Assembly: GCA_902362865.1 (NCBI GenBank)
Contig: CABIYE010000007.1
Span: 12,559-76,558 of the forward strand
Length of the DNA: 64,000 nt
Direction of reading: 5' to 3'
From: Clostridiaceae bacterium
GTDB taxonomy: Bacteria > Bacillota > Clostridia > Lachnospirales > Lachnospiraceae
Part shown: positions 1 through 9,498 of the stretch, in pieces
How positions within the stretch are numbered: position 1 is the first letter of the stretch
How the letters are laid out: each line of letters opens with the position of its first letter
Made by a program: the position numbers and the translations under genes
The notes under the pieces: model-generated
What the model was told of the DNA's origin: nothing
Database searches by the model: none
Seen by the model: only the letters and a program-made list of their open reading frames with translations

Positions 1-1660
1 ATATCCGCCATCCGCATCGTAGCATGGACCATTCTGCGGCGTATGCATAGAGCCTGTGTACAGATATGTAAATTCTACCGGCTCGCCTGTCTCTGCCGTT
101 TTCTCCCAGGTTTCATCGGCTCCTTTTTCCGTATACCCGCTTCCTTCGGTAAATTCTCCGAAGAAACCGTACGCAGTGTATCCAAAACTGCCCCAGTCTC
201 CATCTGCACCGTAGAAGGTATATACCTTTCCTTCCTCTGCCTGGCACTTAGCGCTTACATCCGGGAGATCAATTCCTCCTGAAACACATAAATTATCTGC
301 TCCCCAGTCAAACAAACTGTTAATCCATCCGGCAGAAGCAATATCTACCTGCGCAAGCTCTTCTTCCATACCACGGTCTTTCATTGCCTGCAAAAGAAGA
401 TGTAGCGGTGTGATATAATCCACATCATCCGGTGCTCCCTTAAGCCCGTAAGAAGCAAAGGATGGAATCTCATGCTTGTTCAGCGTTACTTTCGTCAAGG
501 GAACTTCTGTCTGTGTCTTTCCCTCCGCTCTGACATAGCAGGTAATATTATCATTTTTCTGAAGCTCTTTTAATGCAGCTTCCGCATCTGTCAGCACGGT
601 ATAGTTTGTAACCCTTGCCTGTCCGTTTTGTGACAATGCGTCATAAGCCGCCCGCGCTTCTTTAATCGCAGTTTCGCTGTCCAGCGTCACTTCCCCGATT
701 GCTTCAATTTTCTCGATGACAGCCGCCGCTTCATCTCCTGCAGTATCTTTCACCGTAATTTTACAATATGCACTGCTTGCAGACAGCATTCCTTCTGCCG
801 TATAGTAACGGGCAGAAACCACATACGTACCAGCCTTATCAAATGTTACCGCAAATTTTCCTTCAGAATCGACGGTGATATCGTTTCTATAATCCTCTTC
901 CGTAACTGTCTCTGCGCCGTCTTTCCCTACATAAACCTTAGCATATCCGCCATCCGCATCGTAGCATGGACCATTCTGCGGCGTATGCATAGAGCTTGTG
1001 TACAGATACGTAAATTCTACCGGCTCGCCGGTTTCTGCTGTTTTCTCCCAGGTTTCATCAGCTCCCTTTTCCGTGTAGCCGCTGCCTTCGGTAAATTCTC
1101 CGAAGAAACCGTACGCAGTGTATCCAAAACTGCCCCAGTCTCCGTCTGCGCCGTAGAAGGTATATACCTTTCCTTCCTCTGCCTGGCACTTGGAACTTAC
1201 ATCCGGGAGATCAATTCCTCCTGAAACGCAGAGATTATCTGCTCCCCAGTCAAACAGACTGTTAATCCATCCGGCAGAAGCAATATCTACCTGCGCAAGC
1301 TCTTCTTCCATACCACGGTCTTTCATTGCCTGCAAAAGAAGATGCAGCGGCGTGATATAATCCATATCATCCGGTGCTCCCTTAAGCCCATAAGAAGCAA
1401 AGGATGGAATCTCATGCTTGTTCAGCGTTACTTTCGTCAGCGGAACTTCTGTCTGGGTCTTTCCCTCCGCTCTGACATAACAGGTAATATTATCATTTTT
1501 CTGAAGTTCTTTTAATGCAGCTTCCGCATCCGTCAGCACAGCAGCGTAATCCGCAATCTTCGCCTGACTGTCTTCTGGCAGTGCATCATAAGCCGCCCTT
1601 GCCTCTTTGATTGCCGCTTCGCTGTCCAGCGTTACTTCCCCGATTGCTTCAATCTTGTCA
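1..1660 (-). repeat. 942-bp tandem duplication inside the giant surface protein gene
   Basis: Bases 1 to about 718 match bases 943 to about 1660 almost letter for letter, an exact offset of 942 bp (314 codons). Mismatches are scattered single bases until about base 560 of the first copy; then a short divergent linker appears where one copy reads SQNGQARVTNYTVLT and the other PEDSQAKIADYAAVLT. The first copy continues off the window, so there may be more units. The high nucleotide identity points to recent duplication or ongoing gene conversion. Confidence 0.93.
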
Positions 1661-4600
1661 ATAACGGCCGCTTCTTCCTCCGACACAATCTGTAACTGAA
1701 TCGCTGTCATCGGCGCCGTATACTCGACTCCTGTCTCTCCGTCTTTATTCTGATACAGAACATGTTCATATGTAATCGGGAAGTCTGTATCTGTCTCCTG
1801 AAGCGCTTCCTCAGAATAAGAAACCGCTCTTGTAATATCCCTCGTTGTTCCATTCGTATAGGTCGCGGTTACCTGCATTCCTGTCGGATCAAAAGCATCT
1901 CCGATTTTATACGCTGTTTTATCCGGCAGCTTTGTCACTTCAATTTTCTGGATTGTTGCTCCCAGCGCCATCATGTGATTCGAGTCATTTCGGAAATACA
2001 GCGTTCCATACTCATCCGCAATCGGTGTACACAGCGCGTATTGCGCCTGCGCCCCGGAAGGGGTAAATAACACATAGGCTGTGTCATAGGTGATATCCTT
2101 GTTGGTTTCCTGCGTTACCTCTGCCGCCTCGGTCTGTCCCGGCTGATCGGAAATCACACGGAGCTTTCCAGGCGTATAATTGTCAAAGAAGTAAACATAT
2201 ACCTTTCCGGTTCCTTCCGTATCATATGCAGTGGTCAGCAGGCCGCTTGTCTGCGGATAGCCCTGTGTAGGAACCGAGTAAGCAGTCTCCATGGAAGCAA
2301 GATCGATAACTGCTATATTATGGCCGCTATATGCACCGAACTGGCTGCTTCCGGCAACGCCCACATAAGCTCTTCCATTGTATACCGTTGGAGTGGAGGT
2401 ACTCATGGACGCAGTAGAAGTTCCATTCTCAAGCTTCACATACTTCAGAGAATCTTCTTTAAAAGTTCCGTCTTCATTTACAGAAATACGATAGAAATAT
2501 CCGCCCTTTGTTGTGAAATAGTAATCGTAAGTCGGATTCTCTCCTTCGCAGTCATAAGTAATGTTGCTTCTTAAATCTCCCACATGAGGAAGCTGTATGT
2601 CATCCAGCACCTTTCCTGTCTTTGGGTGGATGGAAAGCACATGGGCATAACCGATGGTGTAACCACTCTCGCCATCGTCCGTTCCCACCAGCATAAATTC
2701 ATCCGAATTATAGGAGCCTGCCCAATAATAGCCTCCGGCCTGTGTGTGCGTCCAGGAAGCTGTCTTTTCCTCAAATCCATCTTCCGGATCTTCGTCCGCC
2801 ACAGAAAGACACACATAATTAGCATCCTTTGTTTCATTGTTCCAGAAACCAGTATAAACATATCCATCCTTATAAGTAATCGTACTATTCGGCTGTCCTC
2901 CCAAATCATCCGTATATACCCACAGAGATTCCAGCGTCTTTGCGTCAAATGCCTGCACTTTTCCGCCTGACAGACCTACGAATACCATGCCGCCGCCATA
3001 GGTTGGAGGCTGGATGGAAAAAGAAGATTTTGCCACCAGCTTATCCGGACTGGTAAGAACCACTTCTCCGGTAAGGGTATCCATCTTGTAAATGTGTTCA
3101 TTATCATAAGTGTACAGATACCCGTCCACCAGAATCGGATTCCCGCAATATCCGGTAAATGCCGTTTTGTTTGCCCAATACAGTACGGTATCCTCTGCCT
3201 GGATCGGAGTATTGGCACTAATAATTCCATTATTATTCTCATCTCGCAGAGACGGCCATACCGCCTCCAACTCTTCCGGCTTTTGGGCTGCAGTCGCAGC
3301 CATCGTCACAGAAATCTGTACCGGACCGCTGCCCGCTTCTACCTTGTAATCCGTCACTTTCTGTGACACATAGCCATTTGCTGTCACCGTATAGGTATAC
3401 GGCACTCCCGGCATCAGCCTGAATACCCCATTTTCCGCAAAAACCGGTTCATTATTTAACTGGCTGACAACAAAAAAAATCGGCTCCGGCTTCTCCGCCG
3501 TCTCATCCGCGGCATCATCAAAATCTACCCGGAATGTTACGTCCACAGGATTCTGTTTCTTTAAAACAAGACGGTATACCGAAGATTCTGTATCCTCATT
3601 CGTATGACAGATTCGGATTTCTTTCGTTTCTTCCTCTTTTGATGTATCCAGGCTGAATTCTAACTCTGAAAGATCTTCATATCTCACTCCGTCAGCCACA
3701 GCATAGTATCCGCCGTCATATTCTGTCGCAGACTGCTCATTTGTAAAATGTGCATTAACCGTAATTTTCTCAGCGGATGCCGGGAGCACTGCATAATAAT
3801 CTGTAATATCCCGGTCAAATTCCAGAGCTTCACCGTCCTTATCACAAAAAGCTATGGATTCATTTTCTATAGATGCCTCCATAGACCTTAGATGAAGCGA
3901 ACGTACCAGATCCAGGACATAATCCTGATAATATGTAACATCTCCACTGGTTTTAAATACATGAAGTGTTATCGTATTGCCATACCCGCCGGCTCTGATA
4001 ACATTCAAAACGGATGTCGCGGAGCCGCTTTCATCTACGACATATCTAAGTCGTGTATTGGCAAGTACACCATTAGTAGAAGCTACCGTTGTCTGTTTTC
4101 TATATACCGCATCCACAGTATATCCGTCTGCGGGCGTCGCCTGCGCATAAAAAGCAGATAACGCATCGGATACGGTATAGCGGTACTGCCAGATATCCGC
4201 ACTGAATTCCTTATCAGCACTGAACGGCTTACGGGTTGTTTTATTAGAATTATCGTATGCGGCAAAATCAGAAATTCCTTCAACTACTTCTGGCGCCGCC
4301 ACTGAAATACTTGTTCCTGCTTCTGCGGTAAATTCTGCTCTTGTATGATAGTTTTCCTGTACCGTTCCTACATAATAGTAGTTTTCTCCCGGAATCAGTT
4401 CATAGGTACTTCCTTCCTTTGGAGATACCAGATTATCATTGGCATTGAAAATCTCTGCCGTTACTCCTTCTTCCATGGTAAGAGTAACCTCTGCCGCCGC
4501 AATCTTATTTACCGTAAATGTATAGGTGTTCTTTTGTCCGTCTTTATAAGAGACGCGGACGGAAAAAGTATTCTCGCCATCCTGCAATTTTACCCGGTTG

Positions 4601-6042
4601 CCGGATTCTTTCTGCACAGCATCTACAGAAATGGTATAACCCTCTTCCCCATAAGGAGAAGTCTCTACCTCAATGACGCTATCAATTGTATTCAGCGTAT
4701 ACTCTGTCTGTGTAGCAGAAAAATCCGTTAAAAGAGAAGTTCCGTTTCCATCTCTAAGTACAATGTCAGAACAGGTTGGAATACGTGTAATTTTAAGCCT
4801 ATAAGACTGTATCATCGTATACCCGGCGTCACTTGTATACCTTGCATCTAACGGGATTTCTCTGCCTTCCATTCCTTCTGCAATGCAGAACGCCAACGCG
4901 TTGGTGCTGCTCTCCCAGCTTCTGTTAATGGACGCATAATTTGTGCCGCTGGTTCCGATATAATTTGCCCTCAGAACCGCTCCTTCCGGAAGCTCTCCGC
5001 CACGCTCTACATACAGATTCATGGAACCGTTGGCATTTACATCTTCTATAAAATATTCCGCCGTATGCGTTCCTAAATCACAAGTTCCCGCATATGCCGG
5101 GTAGTTCTCTGTTCTGTTATTTCTCAGAACCCTGACCTCGCCAAACCACTGGCCGGATGGAAGTTCTATGGGCAGTACGGTGCTGCCATTTACCGTAACG
5201 CTTCCCTCTGTCCGGTTATAACTTCCGTCAGATATGGAAAAAGTGTAATCTCCATCTCTTAATTCGATGGATGTTCCTTCTGCAGTAGTGACGTTTCCAT
5301 AGGTGTCTGTAAATGCAAGTTCCAGGTCATCTACTTTATTTCCTCCCTGCATTGCCTCTACCGTCAACGTATGCTCCGGTTTGCTTAATTCCTGCTCATA
5401 CGCAGCAATTGCCTGATTCAATGCCTCCAGCAGCTCGCCGGCTTTGCCGCTGTCTGCCGTGTAAAGCCCCTTTAATGCGTTCTGGTACGCAGTCTGTGCG
5501 GGCGCATAATTTTTCACGCCATTTGTCATGGCATTGTATTCACCCATACGTTGAATCATCGCCGCCATGTTCACAGAATACAATTCACTGTTTTCTGTAA
5601 AAGCAACTACCGTAACCTTGTTGTCTATCACGCCGGGTTTTCTGCCAAGTGTGTAATCTCCGTCGTTAAAGAAAATCACAAAGTTTCCTTCAACACCTTG
5701 AATCGAACTCACAAAACCTGTTTGGATTCCTCCGAATTCATATCCCGACGATGCAAGCGCTTCCTGCACCGACTGGTCTTTTGTGTAGTCTACCTTGACA
5801 GGTTCAATCAATACCTGTGATTCTGTTACTGCCGACAATATAAACGAGCCATCTTCCGTTACTTCCTGCGTATCCTCGCTATAAGGAGCCACATCTGTTA
5901 CGGCTGCAGACTCTATATCATCTGCCTTTGTTTCGCTTGTCTGTGCATCTGCTGCCTGTGATACCATCGGAATATTTACCTGCAGCACCATGAGTGCACA
6001 GAGAATACCCGCCAGCAGACGTTTCCATCTTGTCATCTTCAT
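1..6042 (-). CDS. Giant exported surface protein with beta-propeller and tandem repeats (3' end outside window)
   Basis: The frame is open from an ATG at 6042 (AGGAGG, about 7 nt upstream) to the left edge: 2014 codons with no stop, so the C-terminus is missing. Residues 1-30 are a signal peptide (basic start, hydrophobic core, SQA cleavage site). After that come beta-rich modules (about 190-900), including cadherin-like/Ig-like sandwiches. A PQQ/WD-type beta-propeller spans about 924-1360, with blades of the type DGYLYTYDNEHIYKMDTLTG. A bacterial Ig-like group 3 domain (about 1365-1450, with KIEVTKLPDKTAYKIGDAFD) follows. Then come two near-identical 314-residue units, each a helical module (IGEVTLDSEAAIKEARAAYD) plus a tryptophan-rich domain. 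It is the last gene visible in the cobalamin-riboswitch operon, 35 bp after the transglutaminase-like gene. Export is clear. Function is unknown; ligand capture at the surface is an inference from the operon. Confidence 0.85.
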   Translation of the reverse strand, partial: MKMTRWKRLLAGILCALMVLQVNIPMVSQAADAQTSETKADDIESAAVTDVAPYSEDTQEVTEDGSFILSAVTESQVLIEPVKVDYTKDQSVQEALASSGYEFGGIQTGFVSSIQGVEGNFVIFFNDGDYTLGRKPGVIDNKVTVVAFTENSELYSVNMAAMIQRMGEYNAMTNGVKNYAPAQTAYQNALKGLYTADSGKAGELLEALNQAIAAYEQELSKPEHTLTVEAMQGGNKVDDLELAFTDTYGNVTTAEGTSIELRDGDYTFSISDGSYNRTEGSVTVNGSTVLPIELPSGQWFGEVRVLRNNRTENYPAYAGTCDLGTHTAEYFIEDVNANGSMNLYVERGGELPEGAVLRANYIGTSGTNYASINRSWESSTNALAFCIAEGMEGREIPLDARYTSDAGYTMIQSYRLKITRIPTCSDIVLRDGNGTSLLTDFSATQTEYTLNTIDSVIEVETSPYGEEGYTISVDAVQKESGNRVKLQDGENTFSVRVSYKDGQKNTYTFTVNKIAAAEVTLTMEEGVTAEIFNANDNLVSPKEGSTYELIPGENYYYVGTVQENYHTRAEFTAEAGTSISVAAPEVVEGISDFAAYDNSNKTTRKPFSADKEFSADIWQYRYTVSDALSAFYAQATPADGYTVDAVYRKQTTVASTNGVLANTRLRYVVDESGSATSVLNVIRAGGYGNTITLHVFKTSGDVTYYQDYVLDLVRSLHLRSMEASIENESIAFCDKDGEALEFDRDITDYYAVLPASAEKITVNAHFTNEQSATEYDGGYYAVADGVRYEDLSELEFSLDTSKEEETKEIRICHTNEDTESSVYRLVLKKQNPVDVTFRVDFDDAADETAEKPEPIFFVVSQLNNEPVFAENGVFRLMPGVPYTYTVTANGYVSQKVTDYKVEAGSGPVQISVTMAATAAQKPEELEAVWPSLRDENNNGIISANTPIQAEDTVLYWANKTAFTGYCGNPILVDGYLYTYDNEHIYKMDTLTGEVVLTSPDKLVAKSSFSIQPPTYGGGMVFVGLSGGKVQAFDAKTLESLWVYTDDLGGQPNSTITYKDGYVYTGFWNNETKDANYVCLSVADEDPEDGFEEKTASWTHTQAGGYYWAGSYNSDEFMLVGTDDGESGYTIGYAHVLSIHPKTGKVLDDIQLPHVGDLRSNITYDCEGENPTYDYYFTTKGGYFYRISVNEDGTFKEDSLKYVKLENGTSTASMSTSTPTVYNGRAYVGVAGSSQFGAYSGHNIAVIDLASMETAYSVPTQGYPQTSGLLTTAYDTEGTGKVYVYFFDNYTPGKLRVISDQPGQTEAAEVTQETNKDITYDTAYVLFTPSGAQAQYALCTPIADEYGTLYFRNDSNHMMALGATIQKIEVTKLPDKTAYKIGDAFDPTGMQVTATYTNGTTRDITRAVSYSEEALQETDTDFPITYEHVLYQNKDGETGVEYTAPMTAIQLQIVSEEEAAVIDKIEAIGEVTLDSEAAIKEARAAYDALPEDSQAKIADYAAVLTDAEAALKELQKNDNITCYVRAEGKTQTEVPLTKVTLNKHEIPSFASYGLKGAPDDMDYITPLHLLLQAMKDRGMEEELAQVDIASAGWINSLFDWGADNLCVSGGIDLPDVSSKCQAEEGKVYTFYGADGDWGSFGYTAYGFFGEFTEGSGYTEKGADETWEKTAETGEPVEFTYLYTSSMHTPQNGPCYDADGGYAKVYVGKDGAETVTEEDYRNDITVDSEGKFAVTFDKAGTYVVSARYYTAEGMLSASSAYCKITVKDTAGDEAAAVIEKIEAIGEVTLDSETAIKEARAAYDALSQNGQARVTNYTVLTDAEAALKELQKNDNITCYVRAEGKTQTEVPLTKVTLNKHEIPSFASYGLKGAPDDVDYITPLHLLLQAMKDRGMEEELAQVDIASAGWINSLFDWGADNLCVSGGIDLPDVSAKCQAEEGKVYTFYGADGDWGSFGYTAYGFFGEFTEGSGYTEKGADETWEKTAETGEPVEFTYLYTGSMHTPQNGPCYDADGGY

Positions 6043-6077
6043 TCTTCTCCTCCTTTTTCCTTTTTATATCATGTCCT

Positions 6078-8315
6078 TCAGTCATAAAGCCAAAGGATCC
6101 AATGATATCTGAATCCCTGAAACCAACGGTTTCTTTTTTTGCAGGAAGCAAGAACCTTTTTGGTAAATTCCCGCATGTTTTCTCTCTGTTTCTCTGTCAT
6201 AACATGACTGCTGAACATCGCCTCCTGATGAATCTGCCGGATTTCATCTCCTGCATCTACATCTGCAAGCCGGAAACGCTGTATCAGCATCATACAATAG
6301 GCATATAACTCTACAATCGCTGTTCGGTTGTCGCTTTCAGCAATCTGCCGCCAAAACCGTTTCAATCGGTTTCTCCGACGGATAATCCAACAAATCAAAG
6401 CTATCATAAGAACCAGCAGAAGCAGAATTCCAACTGCCAGTATTTTCTTCGCCTCAAACCGGAATACATTTCTTGCGTCCGGCTCCTGCTGTTCTTCCTT
6501 CGGACTTTTCTGGGGGGCATATTTTAACGGATTTTGCCGGAACGTATTTCCCGTACCATCCCCCATACCGTCAGAGACGGCTGCTGCTGTTTCCAGAAGC
6601 TCATCCTCATCAATGTAGCCCGGCGTCACTTCAAAAGGTATCCAGCCGACTCCATCCATATAATATTCTGCCCATGCGTGGGCATGTGCTTCTCCAAGAC
6701 CTATTTTCTCGCCTGCTTCATACTCGGAAGCCTCATAAGCAGAAAGATAATATCCCTCTGCATATCTTGCGGGTACGCCAAAATACCGCAGCATCAAAAC
6801 CGCCGCTGTAGCATAGTGTACGCTGTATCCGCATTTGCTCTGTTCCAGTGTATACTGCAAAAAATCATTTTTTCCATTCAGCGTCTGTACGGACTCATCG
6901 TACGTAAGCCGTTCTTTCAATGTATCCTGAATCAGCTCCAGTACCTCCGACAACGACCTTTCCGTCTCCTCCTGTTCAAAAATCCTGCTCAGAACACCTA
7001 CGGCGCTATTTGTAAGCTGCAAATCATTCTTATAGACAAATTCCCGGTAACTTTGCTCTTCTTTCAGGTACTCCTGCACTGCATTCTCCGACTGACGGCC
7101 CGCCAGGAGCGCCGCCGCTTCATACCATTCCGGCACACTTCCTGCCGTATAAGAAACCGTGTAGCTCTCTCCGGCAGAATCCGGAAGGTTCATTCCAATA
7201 GAAGAAGAAGGTGTTTCTCCAATTCCGTCAGAATCCAATATTCCGGCATCTTCCAGCGCGCAGGGAAGGTATAGATGCCCTTTACACGCCGTCTTTCTTT
7301 CAACACTTAATGTATACACATCAGCATTCCCCGTCAATTCCGAAACTTTTGCGATACTGTTTTGTTGATAGAAACCATTTTTATGCAGCCAATAAAACAG
7401 CGTTTCTCCTTCTATATTTGCCTCTTCACTCACGCCCTCCCAGGACGTTCCGGTATAAGTCTCTCCCACCATCCCCCGCAGATAAAGCTTCTGCGGTTTT
7501 TCCATCGTTAAAATAAGGGAATCATTTCCTGTTTTCACGAAGCGTCCCAAATTCGATAAATTTCCTTCCGGCATTGCATCGTTTCCCTCATCACAGACCT
7601 TCTTGTGAACAGCCCGTTTCCACTGACTCACCTGAAACTCTGTATCCACATCCACTGCATGTCCGATTGCTGCCCCCAGAAACAGGCAAAGAAGAATCCC
7701 TCCTGCGCACAAAAGCCAATTTCTGAGGCTGCTTCCCTTCCATAAGGGCTGCATTTTCTGCCAAAAACAAAAGCCCACCGCCCCGGCCGCAAGAAGCAGC
7801 CATCCATAATCCACTGCTGCAAAGCCGATGATACTTAAACCGGCGGCGGCAGCCATGAAAAGGGCGAGCATCCATTTCTTTCTTCCTGCCACAACCTGCC
7901 AGACCAGTAAAACAAGAAGCCCGGTAATGATAGCTGCCGTATAATAAATTCCCTGTTCATTGTCCACCGGGAAATCCAGATATATCTTTCCGGATTTTCC
8001 GGTAAAAAATGTTAAAATCTCATTACAGATTTCATAAAAGCCATCTCTCGCCATCCGATATCCTGCCAGAATCAAAAGCAGTAAACTTCCTCCTCCAAAA
8101 GGTATCCTATAATCCTGATATTTTTCCGGCAGCACACTGTAGAAAATACACACAATCCCTGCACCCAGACTATAGAGCCACCACCGGGGTTCCAGCTTAG
8201 CAATCCCGGAGAAAAGGATTCTTACAAGTCCCGTTGTAATCAATAGGGAAAGAAGCATATAGCCCACTGTATCTTTTTTATGTTGTTCTTCTGCCTGTAT
8301 CTGTAATCCTTTCAC
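6078..8315 (-). CDS. Multi-spanning transglutaminase-like membrane protein (catalytic Cys apparently replaced)
   Basis: 745 residues from a GTG at 8315 (GAAGGAG 8 nt upstream). The first 210 residues or so hold about seven membrane segments. An extracytoplasmic transglutaminase-core domain follows (about 440-575) and one more membrane helix near 640, with a short cytosolic tail. The architecture is that of TgpA-type proteins encoded with MoxR and DUF58 partners. The core retains the FGVPARYAEGYY block, the His motif HAHAWAEYY (His546) and the EVTPGY block. Where the family has GYC(V/E)xFA, this protein reads GYSVHYA: Ser498, with a Cys at 495 instead. It may therefore be catalytically dead, or use a shifted nucleophile. 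It lies 19 bp downstream of the DUF58 gene in the cobalamin-riboswitch operon. Confidence 0.88.
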   Translation of the reverse strand: MKGLQIQAEEQHKKDTVGYMLLSLLITTGLVRILFSGIAKLEPRWWLYSLGAGIVCIFYSVLPEKYQDYRIPFGGGSLLLLILAGYRMARDGFYEICNEILTFFTGKSGKIYLDFPVDNEQGIYYTAAIITGLLVLLVWQVVAGRKKWMLALFMAAAAGLSIIGFAAVDYGWLLLAAGAVGFCFWQKMQPLWKGSSLRNWLLCAGGILLCLFLGAAIGHAVDVDTEFQVSQWKRAVHKKVCDEGNDAMPEGNLSNLGRFVKTGNDSLILTMEKPQKLYLRGMVGETYTGTSWEGVSEEANIEGETLFYWLHKNGFYQQNSIAKVSELTGNADVYTLSVERKTACKGHLYLPCALEDAGILDSDGIGETPSSSIGMNLPDSAGESYTVSYTAGSVPEWYEAAALLAGRQSENAVQEYLKEEQSYREFVYKNDLQLTNSAVGVLSRIFEQEETERSLSEVLELIQDTLKERLTYDESVQTLNGKNDFLQYTLEQSKCGYSVHYATAAVLMLRYFGVPARYAEGYYLSAYEASEYEAGEKIGLGEAHAHAWAEYYMDGVGWIPFEVTPGYIDEDELLETAAAVSDGMGDGTGNTFRQNPLKYAPQKSPKEEQQEPDARNVFRFEAKKILAVGILLLLVLMIALICWIIRRRNRLKRFWRQIAESDNRTAIVELYAYCMMLIQRFRLADVDAGDEIRQIHQEAMFSSHVMTEKQRENMREFTKKVLASCKKRNRWFQGFRYHWILWLYD

Positions 8316-8334
8316 AGATTTTGCTCCTTCTCTT

Positions 8335-9498
8335 CTACAATTCTATTGTTTCTAAGTCTTCCTGATAATTTTCGGCCGTAAAAACTACTACCGGAAAAAC
8401 AGGATGACTTACCTCTTTGTCACAAACAACCATCGTTACCGCACTCTCCCCTGCAAAAATCTCATGTTCCGGCACTGTTTTCCCAAAATAAATGATTTTA
8501 CCAAAACTCCGGCCATTTATACCATAAGCAGAAATCCGTCCGCTGCTTCCGAACGTCTCTTCATTCTCCAAAATTTCTGCGCCATATTTCAACATCCTTG
8601 GAATTGCAGAAATATTGTCCTCCTCCGTCTGAATTTCTTCAAACACTTCTTCTCTTCCTTCGCTCCATCCCAACGTAAATGTAATCCCCTGCCGGACAAG
8701 TTCCTGCGCAATAGAGACCGTACATTCCGCCATCGCATCCATTTCCTCCGCCGTAGAAGCCGCTGCATTCTTATCCCAGAACAAAAGCAGGGATTTCTCC
8801 ACCGGGAAGGATGCTTCCTTTACAATCAATTGCTGTCTTTTGGAAGACAGTTTCCAGTGAATCTGCCTTAGGCTGTCCCCCTCTGCATATTCCCGCAGAC
8901 TGAAAACTTCTGCAGCATCGTTTCCTTTTCTTTCCTGAGACCAGGAATCTGCATCTTCCTGCCTTGCCGCCTCCTGCTTAAGCAGGACACGGGGTTCAAA
9001 TGTATCCGGCAAAACGGCAACTCTGCCCTCTGCCTGTACACTACATTTCACAGGCAGAAATCCCGCCCAGTCCATCAGATAACTTTTCCGGACAGACAAT
9101 TCCAGATACCCGCATTTATCAGAAGAAATAGAAAGCTCTTTTCTGACCGTTCCCCGGGATGGGGCAGACATAAAAAGGATTTCTTCTGTTCGTTCGCCTG
9201 TCAGCCTGTTACACATTTCTACGCTGCAAAGCACACATGCCGCAGGAATCCATGACGGATTCGTTATCTGCAGACAAACGGTTTTCCCTTCCCTCTTCTC
9301 CACCGTTGCCGGGGTCTGAAATTCTGCCTCCAATTTCTTCTTGAGCAGAAGATTCATTCCATAAGATATAACAGGGAACACGCCCCACGCTCCCAGACAG
9401 ATCCACGCCGTCCGTCCTCCCTGTCCCACTGCCAGCAGACAAAAAATCCCCAATACGAATATCCATCCCGACAGCGAAGAAATAATTTTCTTTGTCAT
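8335..9498 (-). CDS. DUF58 domain protein
   Basis: 387 residues; the ATG overlaps the MoxR stop by 4 bp (ATGA), implying translational coupling. Two membrane helices lie within residues 8-50. The rest is a beta-rich region followed by the DUF58 core, with its signature LREYAEGDSLRQIHWKLSSK (about residues 200-220) and a von Willebrand A-like C-terminal half (KSLLLFWDKNAAAS). DUF58 proteins accompany MoxR ATPases and are thought to act as their membrane-linked partners; the biochemical role is not established. What is unusual is the setting in a cobalamin-riboswitch operon with DUF4430 and toroid proteins. Confidence 0.9.
   Translation of the reverse strand: MTKKIISSLSGWIFVLGIFCLLAVGQGGRTAWICLGAWGVFPVISYGMNLLLKKKLEAEFQTPATVEKREGKTVCLQITNPSWIPAACVLCSVEMCNRLTGERTEEILFMSAPSRGTVRKELSISSDKCGYLELSVRKSYLMDWAGFLPVKCSVQAEGRVAVLPDTFEPRVLLKQEAARQEDADSWSQERKGNDAAEVFSLREYAEGDSLRQIHWKLSSKRQQLIVKEASFPVEKSLLLFWDKNAAASTAEEMDAMAECTVSIAQELVRQGITFTLGWSEGREEVFEEIQTEEDNISAIPRMLKYGAEILENEETFGSSGRISAYGINGRSFGKIIYFGKTVPEHEIFAGESAVTMVVCDKEVSHPVFPVVVFTAENYQEDLETIEL

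Noticed and set aside
2571..2948. 125-residue minus-strand frame inside the giant gene
   Set aside because: It lies in a different frame from the 2014-codon protein and has Arg/Met-rich, non-protein-like composition.
5918..6151. 77-residue minus-strand frame covering the giant gene's start
   Set aside because: It spans the junction between the transglutaminase-like gene's end and the giant gene's signal peptide in another frame; the ATG at 6042 has a much better ribosome binding site.
6534..7274. 246-residue plus-strand frame opposite the transglutaminase-like gene
   Set aside because: Antisense shadow: no ribosome binding site and no recognisable domain, whereas the minus-strand protein has clear motifs.
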